Below, piece by piece: positions 1-9,132 of a stretch of DNA of 18,092 nucleotides. Each line of letters begins with the position of its first letter. Position 1 is the stretch's first letter. Location of the stretch: NCBI GenBank assembly GCA_004369085.1, contig ML210530.1:1-18092 (forward strand). The letters run 5' to 3'. The notes beneath the pieces are model-generated. The model was not told the DNA's origin. It saw nothing but the letters and a program-made list of their open reading frames with translations, and did no database searches. The DNA comes from Coprinopsis marcescibilis. Lineage: Eukaryota > Basidiomycota > Agaricomycetes > Agaricales > Psathyrellaceae. The position numbers and the translations under genes are program-made.

Positions 1-2208
1 TTACGGAAGCCTCCTCCTTAACCCATACCCCGTGAAATCCCATAACCTTGGGCTTCCCCCAACCATTATGGGATAAGACGGTGTCGACTGTATCGGAGTT
101 TCTGACCGGGGACCGAAGGTGCGCCGGAAGGGGGAAAGCACGAATCTTCTTGTCTAGGTCAAGTAATGCTTCGTAAGGTGGTGTTCGCGGGTTGAATACG
201 TGAAACGACGACGCAGTGATAACGTTCGCAGCGTAGCGTAGTTTCCATGCATGCCCTGAAAATAGCGCAACTGTAGTGAGCGAAAGATACGTATCAGAAG
301 TAAGCGAAACTGACAACCAAGATCCCTTTCTTTTCCGGGCAGTATTGCTGCTTCCAAATCGTCCGGGAATTGACAGTCGGTGTGTTGCACGGCAAGAGCT
401 GCTGGACGACCGTTTACGACACCCTGCGGAGCCATATCTTAGTGTACAGTCAGCGCAAAGCAAGATTATTACGCACCGTCCATGCGTCCCAAGTGAACAG
501 CTCCCAAAAGATCTAAAGGGGTTGACAATGTTAAGCGATGGCTCGCGGAATGTTTGGGGATTGATCAGTACCTGTCGGCGGCGCTGTATTTCGTCTGAAG
601 GAAGATTCCAATTGGCACTGTCCCGTTCTGTGGTTTCATGGAGTCAGATCCCGATTACTGGATTGGTGCGTGTTAGCGTTACATACGAAGGCCAATCTGT
701 GAGAAGAAGATGTGTGAGAACGTTTCCCCATTGCCGACTGTGATAAGAATGCTTACCATATGCGCAAGACGACAATTTAATCCGGTCAAGAGCCAACGTT
801 CTTCATTGCGATCCCGGTCAGCGTTGTAAAGGAAACGAACGATCAAGAACATTGCTTGTACAGTTGCGCAAGTTGCTTCTTCGTAGATGGAATCCAGAGA
901 AAACGCTGCACGGGATAATGCATGGTATGTTCGCGAGATGCTGCCTACGTTGTGATCATCGTCGAAAACCGCTCCGTTGGCCAAGATAATGAAGAATACG
1001 GAGAGTTTGTGTGAATGAATCGAATCGAGGCGCCTTTCGCCATTCACGTAAATCACGTCCAAAATAGACGCAGTGAAGTCTGCTCGTGAGATAGGTTCAT
1101 ACCTGAAACAGTAAAGTGAGAAGGGGCAGTGAAATGAAATGTGAGGGAAACTCACATCCAGCCAATGTGGATGAAGTATAGGTTCGATAGGTAGGCAGCA
1201 CGGTCGCGGCCCGGAATGTAATGTTGAAACGCGCCTCTCGAGTAGTGCCTATCCCTAATGCCGAATGGAAACGCATGCAGGAGATCTATAATATCAGGGG
1301 GAAGGTCGGGAGGATGTCGGCTGTTCGAAGACGAAGTCGAGAACTCGTCATGCGTATGTGAAGTTCGCTTGAATGAATGTTAGTTGTCATCCAGACCCTG
1401 TCGAATGAATTCTTACTGGAAGGAGATCTTGGAAATACTAGGGCAAAGTCAGGTATCTGAAACAATTGGGGCTCGCTAAACATACCTCGGAACCAGCAGT
1501 CTCCCCATGATATTTGGCTTGGCCGTCCAGGCCTATTGATAGTGAGCCAATGCTGTCCGCAACGTTTTCTTCGTTCTCCGGCTGCGTGCCACGCATACCA
1601 TCTGTTGGAATCAGCGAAGGCTGCAAAGACTCATTTTTTACACCTGGCTGTCCCAGTTGGTTTTCCAATTCATGTATTCTGGCAGTGAGGGTTTTGACTT
1701 GTTCTTGCAATCGTTGTGCGTGGGCCATTAGTACCCTGAGGGCTGTCAGCTAAATGCGGTAAACCCAAAGGGACGGACGTACTTGTTGCCCTTCGTTGCC
1801 GCTAGTGTTCCTGTTGAGGTGCCTTAATAATATACATGGAAATGAAGAGAAAATGATCCAACCATCGGGACAGATGCCAGCACAACCTCTCCTGCAAATA
1901 AATGAATTACTGCCTCGTCGAGGAGCCAAGCTACATACCGTACGCATGACTGACAAGGGAAAATGCTGTGTCTTCAAGTTAGCATACCCAGTTGCGCTTG
2001 GAGCTGGGAGGACGCACCGGTCACACTTTAGTTTTGAACTAGTGGGAGAGTTTCAGGGAGACCAAGGAGCAGAGCAAAGCGAGCAAGCTCACCGACGACA
2101 CTCTGCGCACGAGAGGCCAATCTTCCGTGAGGTGCCACCGCCAGTAGCAGGGGAAGGAGGGGGAAGAGTTGGAGGATCACCGTGGTGATTTCTGTGGTCC
2201 ACATTCAT
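1..2208 (-). CDS. Zn2Cys6 fungal-specific transcription factor (3' part cut by window edge)
   Basis: Probable nuclear DNA-binding regulator. Exons in transcript order: 2093-2208, 2018-2038, 1939-1965, 1863-1891, 1783-1810, 1486-1735, 1417-1437, 1156-1367, 757-1102, 687-696, 572-627, 477-512, 318-423, 255 to about 5. Joined, they keep one frame for at least 503 residues. Residues 34-62 form a zinc cluster (Cys 34, 37, 44, 50, 53, 62, with an extra Cys 58) starting GLSCAECRRSKLKC. A heptad-like coiled coil follows at about 78-102. YHGETAGSEYFQDLLP precedes the fungal_trans middle domain, which carries WMYEPISRADF, IGLQRDSANWNLP and IFWELFTWDAWT. No target genes can be inferred. The start MNVDHRNHHGD is the nearest ATG; an in-frame ATG at 2370 is a weaker alternative. 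The last intron could instead end at the nearer acceptor, giving a 47 nt intron. GTAA at positions 4-1 may be a further donor. Confidence 0.85.
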
Positions 2209-3179
2209 GAGACCTTCCTCCGACGACGTTCTGTATGGCTTGAGAATGTTGGAAGAGAGATTATTGAAAAGTGAGGGAGGACAGCAAGTGTGGTGGGGCG
2301 GAACAAGTAAGGGGTGAGTTTGGCGTGCGTAGGGATCAAAAGTATTAAGCTGATCCAATCGATTGAACATGTTTGCTTCACATCATGAGAGCTTTCAAAT
2401 GCAGAAATGACATCTCGTAAACGAACTGGTCTCTCGGGGCCAATTCGCGAAGAACCCACACAAAAGCATGGCCATGATTGCAACCAGAATCACGATTCAC
2501 AGCTGACAGCCAGACCCAAGAACAAAAATATTCCTGCCAGCCATCCAAGGTATGTTTGTTTTTTCAGTCTGGAATATCAAAACGAACAATCTCGCTCACA
2601 TTTTTCCTTCACTTTTCGGCCAGGAACAAACGACATACCCAGAATGTCAACTTCTTGTGTCGGCGATCTCTCTTATGCGGCTTCATTTTCTCTCAGCTCT
2701 CCGTGATGAGCGCAGACTTAACAATTAAAACCTCAGGATTGACCATTCAATTGAAATCAAATCTATTGCACTTAGTAAAAACGACGACGGTACATTATGG
2801 GCCAGAGTGATCTAGAATGGATGACATGTTAGCGGTTGCGAAATTTTTCGTGAGGAACAAAAATATAAAAAGTTCAGAGATAGCGGAGCATGTCTACCAA
2901 AGTAGAGATACCCCGAAGGTAGCTGAGATAAATTTCTGCAGTGTAGGCGAACCCACTAAAGCCAAATGCCTCAAACATCATAACAGAGGAGAAAACGAAG
3001 CCGGAGGACGATGCTCACCTGGAAAATCATGGTCGGAGGACAACCCGACTGATCCAAAACTTTTTCCGACTCGCGACCTTATCCTTCACGTTCAAACTCC
3101 GATTCTCCGATTCATTCCCCGTCCTCTCGCGTCGTCACCATCGTGTGCGACATCGAGCTCGACGCAAGGCAGCATTCCA
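2209..3179. other. Divergent intergenic region between the zinc-cluster factor and TAF10
   Basis: About 970 bases separate two divergently transcribed genes, so both promoters should lie here. Several short open frames exist on both strands (for example 2407-2706 and 2478-2810 on plus), but none resembles a known protein or shows a convincing splice pattern. The frame containing the TAF10 start is open back to an ATG at 2817; the residues before 3180 look non-coding in composition. I saw no RNA gene or repeat. Confidence 0.5.
3059..3142 (+). promoter_or_regulatory. Pyrimidine-rich tract ahead of TAF10
   Basis: A CT-rich stretch ends about 40 bases before the preferred TAF10 ATG. Fungal core promoters often carry such tracts around the transcription start, so this is the likely initiation region. 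It is also the main reason for choosing the start at 3180 over the one at 2817. No clear TATA box was seen. Confidence 0.3.
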
Positions 3180-3868
3180 ATGGCAACTCCCTCCTCACAA
3201 CCATCCACGTTCCTGGCTTCAACGGCCTCATCAGGATACCTCTCTCAAACGGATATCACTCAGTCGCAGTCAAATGTCGCCAGTACCTCCACAGCGAGCA
3301 CCAGCCAGGCGCAGGCGTCCCAGACACAGCAATCTCGACAGGCCTTGGAGGAGGCACGCAAAGACCGTACACTAGCTGAATTCATGCTGATGCTGGATGA
3401 CTATGAACCTCTGGTGTGTTGCACAGATACCTCCACGCACGCTTAAAAGCTGATCCCGGAACTAGATTCCTAATGAAGTAACCGATTATTACCTTCAAAA
3501 GGTCGGCTTCGAATGCGAAGATGTTCGTCTGTAAGTCCCATTACCCGTGTATTTTTGGAATATTTATTCAAGGGATCTCAGGAAACGTCTTCTCTCGTTG
3601 GCGGCGCAGAAGTTTGTGTCTGATATCGCCGCGGATGCATACCAACATGCTAGAATCAGGACTCACGCCGCAGGCGGACGTATACGGGTCAACCAGCCTT
3701 TGACCGGTCCAGGTTCAGCCAAGGTGAGAAGTTATTTCCCGAAAACCATGTGCGAATCTCACATCCGCGGTTAAGGACAAGACACGGACCACTCTCACAA
3801 TGGAGGACCTGAGTGCCGCACTCGCAGAGTACGGAATCAATTCCCGAAAATCAGAATATTATCTCTAG
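3180..3868 (+). CDS. TAF10: Transcription initiation factor TFIID/SAGA subunit TAF10
   Basis: Histone-fold subunit shared by TFIID and the SAGA coactivator, acting in RNA polymerase II pre-initiation complex assembly in the nucleus. Exons 3180-3413, 3466-3530, 3582-3723 and 3776-3868 encode about 177 residues. The N-terminal 60 or so residues are Ser/Thr/Gln-rich and poorly conserved. The family core follows: TLAEFMLMLDDYEPL, then IPNEVTDYYLQKVGFECEDV, then KRLLSLAAQKFVSDIAADAY. The C-terminal helix LTMEDLSAALAEYGIN precedes the stop. Introns are 52, 51 and 52 nt. A nearer acceptor at 3572 would add three residues in frame, but the conserved VRLKRLLSL join favours 3581. The start is uncertain: the frame is open upstream to an ATG at 2817, but that stretch looks like promoter. 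TAF10 converges on the monooxygenase, stop to stop, 171 bases apart. Confidence 0.92.
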
Positions 3869-4039
3869 ATCTTCACATCCATGGACTTTCCGCATTCTCT
3901 TTGCATGATTTCACTACCGTTGTATATTGTTCTTATGTGTTGTATTTATATGTAAAATGGGTATCATCATTCGCAAGTTCTCTAGTCTATGCCAGCCAGG
4001 TACACTGCATCGATGGTGGGTATACATGGCACAGAGCCT

Positions 4040-6128
4040 CTAATTTTCTGTTGATATCACCTCGCACATGAGCTGCAGGTTTTTGAACTGCATTGACAGC
4101 CGAGCAGTGTCCCCCAATGACCCAAAAGTGAGCCACCAATCCTCCGCCGCATCCAGGGCATTGTAACCGAATGCAAAACTGATTTCATCCCACTGTTGCT
4201 GCAGCTGCTCATCATCCCACTCCCCTGAAGTTTGCTCCAGGGACCGTGCCATGCCAGCGTTCCTCTGATCTTGATGCTCTCCCGGTGGCATGACAGTGAG
4301 CGCAGCATTGCTTAGCTCTGACTGGTGCACCTGTTGGATACGCGCAAACCGAAGATCCTGGAATGCTTCTAGAAACTGGGGTATTTGTTTTCTTGAGCGG
4401 AGATGTGACATGAGGCCTCCAAGGACCGCTGCGTCCTCGACAGCCAATGCCAAGTTGTGGATTGTACACGGCTAAAATGATACTGGTTAACACATTGGCT
4501 GTGAGGGCGAGGGGAAAGGACCGACCATAAGCGCATGAGCGGCTTCCCCGATCAATAGGATTTTCCCGCTCTCATCTACCCAATCATCTACGATCTCCCG
4601 CATCAAGTATTTCACCACAATCGCATCTGGAGCCATATTGAATAGCCGATTCACACTAGAGGGGGATTTCAATCCGTGAGGCTTCAGGCGGATACGTAAA
4701 TCGCGGACCTTGGATGAGCGTCATCGTGCAGGATGTGGTCCGTGGGTACAACTGTTTTCCATGATTCGGAGAGATTGGTGGTTTTGATGAGCCTGTCCGG
4801 ATGATAGGCGTGCACCGAGTACTCCTTTCCGCCTCTCTTTCGGGAGGATTATTTTGAGTTGAGAACTGATGATGCGATGTTAACGTACCACGGGGTAAAC
4901 TGCAAAGACATTGTTTAAATTACGAAATTTTTCAGAGCGTCGGAAACGTACCGAGAAGGTTGCGACCGTTCCCCATCCATATTGGCCACTGTTTGCAGGA
5001 TTGTGATTAGAGCGCGGTATAGCAAGCTGGGATCCCTGTGATGTACCTCGGATACACCGACCCATTTGCTCCAGTCGGGGTCTTCTTGCAGCTTTTCGGC
5101 AGGAACAACGAAGCTGGGTATGAATTGAGACTGACCGTTGGCATGAAATGATGCTATACAGAGACTCACGACACATAGGACATTCCAGTGTCCACTGCTG
5201 GATCTGGTGCTTCTGTGACAACATCCCGAACCAGGCTGTTGTATCCGTCTGCGCCAATAACTAAGTCGGCAGCATGTATGTCTCCGCTGGCCAGGTTTAC
5301 AACGGGGAGTTTGAGAGCGTCGTCGTAAGACACCGACACGATTTCGGAGTCAAAGCTGATCTGCACTCCTTTAGATTCTGCCAATCGGTAGAGCAGCAAA
5401 TAGAAGTCATCGTACTATAGCATTGTATGTCATCAGCAAGTAGTCAAAAGTCTAACGTCCATGTGGGCGTAGATTGAGGGACTCACATGCATCAGGAGAA
5501 AATCGCCACCGGTTTCTTTGATTACATCTTCGCGCCATTCGAGCTGACCGATAGGTTGGTTCGTCTCCACTGGATAGGGTAGGATATGTGTCCGCCATCA
5601 GAAATTCTGGAAAAAATGGTGGAGGCAGAGGGGCGGTTTGAAAGAAAGCATACGACAGTGTACATACGCAGTCTAGATACGATAGACGCCGATTTGGAAC
5701 CGAAAACCGGAACCGGATGACAACGCCCTGGAATTACTTATGTGGACTCACGTGATAGAAATGAGCTCTTGAGGCAGCGGGATGCGCTGCTGAGTTCGTC
5801 TGATAATCCCCACTCGTAGAGAATTTTGGATAGGTTCGGGGGAATGCGGATGCCGACTGAGCGCTGCGAGTGCAAAGGGGGTGTGTTAGGTTGAGTAAAG
5901 TATGAGGAGGGTGGAAATTTTACCTGATTCGGACCGTTGTTTCTTTCAAACACACGGACGCGATGCCCGCCTTTTGCCAATGCAAATGCTGTTGCCAGCC
6001 CAGAAATCCCTGGGGGTTACACATACTCGTTATACTTGATGCTATGGAATAGCAAGCTGTTTTGACATGCCTGCACCAACGACAATGAAGTCGAGAGATA
6101 GCTCAGCCATCGAGTCTCCAATGTTCAT
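4040..6128 (-). CDS. FAD-dependent monooxygenase (salicylate/kynurenine hydroxylase-like)
   Basis: Class A flavoprotein monooxygenase expected to hydroxylate an aromatic or similar substrate using FAD, NAD(P)H and O2; the substrate cannot be told. Exons: 6071-6128, 5924-6009, 5752-5863, 5487-5569, 5170-5414, 5047-5113, 4952-4988, 4889-4899, 4709-4836, 4526-4655, 4040-4471; about 462 residues. Landmarks are the dinucleotide fold GAGISGLATAFALAKGG (about 18-34) with its acidic VFER end, the DG motif LVIGADGYNSLVR (about 164-176), WPIWMGNGRNLLVYPV (about 218-233) and the FAD-ribityl motif ILLIGEAAHAL (about 308-318), where GE replaces the common GD. No C-terminal membrane anchor was seen. Intron 1 uses a GC donor inside GxGxxG, and intron 3 is 182 nt. 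ATGs at 6128 and 6110 are in frame; a further upstream exon is possible (see findings). Confidence 0.88.
6010..6070 (-). other. GC-AG intron in the monooxygenase gene
   Basis: This 61 nt intron starts GCATGT after CAG and ends CCCCCAG. Removing it restores the GAGISG flavin-binding motif exactly. Nearby GT donors would destroy GxGxxG, so the GC donor is the best reading. Confidence 0.7.
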
Positions 6129-7068
6129 AGCTTTCGGGCGTGTATCCGAGGTACAAGAGGAGTGTGTTCCGTTGGGTTTGATTAGTTGGTGGTTGATTCT
6201 AGCTACCGAGCGCCGCTTTGAGAGCGTACGAGGGGCTGCGAGATGAGTTTGGGGATGCGCCTTGGGTGGGTCTGAAGCTGCGGGGTAGACAGGACTAGAG
6301 GACTACAGTGTCACGAAGAAAGGGAAAGACAACGTGAGTATGGACCCGAAATACGAGCAGGAGGGACGGCTTACCTGTTGTACAGTTACATCAGGAGTTT
6401 TTCCAGGCATGATTTAGGATGATGGGAGGGGTGTGGGTGCTCCTGCGTGCGTGCGTGCGCGATCTCGGAAAAGGATTTGGGCTTCGAGAACAAAGTGTGA
6501 AGCAACGACAACCGGGATGGTGTGGTGATTGTCGTCGATGGGATTTTAAGGGACTGGCTGGATAAACAGAGATTAAGCATGTACGAAAGAGCAAGGATCC
6601 CGAGATCGCAGTGCCGGTGCCAGGCAAGCATCTTTATCAAAACCAGATGTTGCCTAATCTGACCAGGTACGCTGTCACGGCCTGGCAATATTCCCAGTAG
6701 TTTTGACAGATATCCAGCGCAATTTGGGGTTGCCGAGAGAGGGACTATGGGAGTACACGTTCCATCAGGTGGCACATGCACTTGAACTGCCAGCCATGAG
6801 CGGGGGCAGTTGCGACCGATTACAGCTCGTAGAAACAGATCCTGGAGTTTCACATATCAGCTTTTCTGATTATCATGACCGCAGCAGAGCTCCAGGCTAG
6901 AAGTATCGCGAATTCCAAGGAGGATAGAAGACTGGACAAGTTCAAACCATTGGACTACCAAGACCGTTTGGAATCCGACAGGAATCCTGGGATCGTGTCA
7001 TCACGTGCACTTTCCCATGCCAGGTACAATGAGCGCTTGGGCATCGCGCTGAAGTTCTGACCACTGGC
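6129..7068. other. Divergent intergenic region between the monooxygenase and SGF73
   Basis: About 940 bases lie between the two start codons and must hold both promoters. On the minus strand a possible short first exon (6375-6410, encoding MPGKTPDVTVQQ) ends in a canonical GTAAGC donor, and the region 6129-6302 is open in frame with the monooxygenase. Other open frames here (for example 6703-6900 on plus and 6386-6853 on minus) have no recognisable content. I found no RNA gene or repeat. Confidence 0.45.
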
Positions 7069-8249
7069 ATGGGCCTCCTCAAGCTCAAACCCCTCAGTAA
7101 TCCCCCGTCACCCTTCAAATGGGATATATCTCCACCTCCAATCACACTCAAAGAGATTTCAACGCTCCAGTCACCACCGGCCGCATGGCTATCTGGTCGT
7201 GACATGAAGCTGTTTGGCTCGCAACCGCTCAGCAACCTTTCGGATATTGGCATCGTAAAATGCAAGGACTGTGACAAGCCTGTTTTACGGAGCTTTGCTG
7301 CAGAGCATAAAGGTTACTTGACGTGATTGGCTGAAGCAGACTAAATGTTAACCGGTAGCCCAACAGAGCTATGCGCAACGATACGCGCAGGGAAACACAA
7401 GGGGTCCAAGGGCAAGTTTGATACTGACCGTAGGTATCTTCGTCACTTTATATGCTCCTACGCTCAATCTCTTATGAAGCCAACAAGAAGCGCAAGTCCT
7501 CCGTTGAGCCTGATGATCCGTCATTACCAGCAAAGAAGAAACTCAAACCAGCAGTCAAGGTCACCAAAGGTCGCTTAAAGGGGCCTGTCGACTACGACAA
7601 ACAATGTGGCGTCATAAACGACAAAGGTCTCCCTTGCTCAAGGTCCCTGACATGCAAATCCCACTCGATGGGGGCGAAGCGCAGTGTCGAACGATCACGC
7701 CCCTATGACGAACTCCTATTGGACTGGCAGCGCGCCAATAACCCCAATTTCGTGGAGCCAGTAAAGAGGGAAAGCAAGGCTGAGAAGAAGGAGAAACGAG
7801 AGCGCGAGAAACAGGAGAAGAAGCGTCTGGAAGCTGAAGCAGCTGCACTCTTGGGACTGGATGCATCAACGTCCAAGAAGGCATCTGCGGCTAATGCTGC
7901 GAAGAAGGCGAGCAAGAAGGCTGCCGCTGCCGCTGTTCGCGCGGCTGAAGATCGCAAGGCAGAGGCGGTTTCGGAGGACTTGGATGATCTGGATTCGGAA
8001 GCAGAGGTCGATGCTCTGGTCACGGCGGTCAACAATGCACATGAACAAGGGGTTACCGGCGTGCCCTTGGCTGTACCCTGCGATGCCGGCAGCTGGTTTG
8101 TACAGCGTAGGGAACGTGCACGGTGTTGTAGGGACTTGCTTGTGGCAGCCCTTGGGAACGGGGGAGCTGGATTACAAGCGGGTATTGGCCCTGTTGGTCT
8201 TTCAAGTAGGACCACTTCGGGGAGCCATACGTTGAATTTGCGGCATTGA
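7069..8249 (+). CDS. SGF73: SAGA-associated factor 73 / ataxin-7 family (SCA7 domain)
   Basis: Subunit tethering the deubiquitinase module, which acts on histone H2B, to the SAGA coactivator in the nucleus. Exons 7069-7312, 7367-7429 and 7480-8249 give 358 residues. The N-terminal part carries [15 protein letters not shown] and a small zinc finger, [20 protein letters not shown], with Cys65, Cys68, His80 and Cys84; the last Cys appears only after splicing at 7366/7367. A basic linker with a nuclear-localisation look ([10 protein letters not shown]) leads to the SCA7 domain: [20 protein letters not shown] (Cys145, Cys155, Cys161, His164) and [21 protein letters not shown] long Lys/Glu/Ala-rich helical stretch follows, then a C-terminal motif [18 protein letters not shown]. 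The ATG at 7069 is the first giving a family-like N-terminus. The exon 2 donor (GTAGGT) is the least certain join. Confidence 0.9.
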
Positions 8250-9132
8250 TGGTTTGTATTTGTAACTCGTGTATGTGTGATAGCTGTAAGCTTGTACTTG
8301 TATGGCATATGTGTATCATTTTTGTAGTAACCTATGGTGAAGCCATGCAAGCTTTTCGAACTAAGAACTACCAGTCCCCGGAAACTCGGATAGATAGATA
8401 ACTGCAGGTTTGAATAGACAAATGCAATTGTTTCTCCGGAACTTAATCCTCGATATCGGTCCGAGCTATGTCGCCATTCCGAATTAAGTACCTGATTTCT
8501 TACTTCTCACAGCTCCGTTCCATACGTCCAACAGTGTACATTTGTGTAGACACAATGGGGTCACTGCCACATCTCACTCGACTGGAAATGGAGGCGGTTC
8601 CGCAGCTCCGACTCCCTGAGAGCTAGGACGTGGAGTAGAGGACGTAGATATTCGGCACAGTTTGGCAAGAAATAACGTACCAAACTGTCAGCACTCAGAG
8701 TGGACTTGTCTTATAGGTTATTAGGAGACGGCGCAGGTAAATACTCACGATTTCTTCGGGGGATAGCCGGTGAAACCGCATCTTCACAAAGATATTTGGT
8801 ATCTACTTACGTTGAAGATGTGATGAGATGCTGGGATTCGAGGGAGAGATCCTATGCGTTGGATTCCGTGAAGAACCCGGATCTTATGGTCAGGATTCGA
8901 CCTACATGTCGTACACACTGAAGTGGCGTACGACGAGCAACGGGTGTGTGTATCTCGAGGGCTGCTCAAGAGAAAATGACAACCGAGGGAAGAAGAGAGC
9001 ACAGAGTTTCTGTCTGCAAGTGCCAGTGCATCAATGTTTGTAACAGAGGCCGCAGGCAAACAACGCCGTCGCCACGTTATGGTGTTACTAGTAGCAGCTC
9101 AGATCTCCGCCAGCATTCTTCTCGCTGCCAAA
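8250..9132. other. Intergenic region between SGF73 and ERV25
   Basis: About 880 bases between two plus-strand genes. The first 100 or so are T/G-rich and suit the SGF73 3' untranslated region. Short open frames occur (8700-8921 plus, 8784-9059 minus), but I recognise none, and none shows paired donors and acceptors that extend it. No tRNA fold, repeat or other RNA was seen. The last part, ending CTGCCAAAATGC, is the ERV25 leader with an A at -3. Confidence 0.45.

Noticed and set aside
2817..3179. N-terminal extension of TAF10 from the ATG at 2817
   Set aside because: The stretch is AT-rich then CT-rich, has no family similarity and resembles promoter sequence; the ATG at 3180 gives a normal-sized TAF10.
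4656..4836. Apparent single-base frameshift in the monooxygenase
   Set aside because: A 53 nt intron with a weak donor restores the frame and the family sequence, and every other joint is intact, so a pseudogene is not needed.
1..6128. A secondary-metabolite cluster built on the transcription factor and the monooxygenase
   Set aside because: No synthase, transporter or other tailoring gene is nearby and the interleaved genes are general transcription factors; the left side lies outside the window, so it cannot be excluded.
6386..6900. Open frames between the monooxygenase and SGF73
   Set aside because: They are low-complexity in places, unlike any known protein, and lie in promoter sequence; only the 36 nt candidate exon was kept, as a finding.
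7703..8350. Long antisense frame over SGF73
   Set aside because: It mirrors the Lys/Glu/Ala-rich coding strand of SGF73, giving a Ser/Ala/Arg-rich shadow with no domain.
8828..8900. GGATTCGA strings resembling a tRNA B box
   Set aside because: No A box at the right distance and no acceptor-stem pairing, so no tRNA.
8700..9059. Overlapping open frames before ERV25
   Set aside because: They are short, overlap on both strands, lack recognisable motifs and do not extend by splicing.
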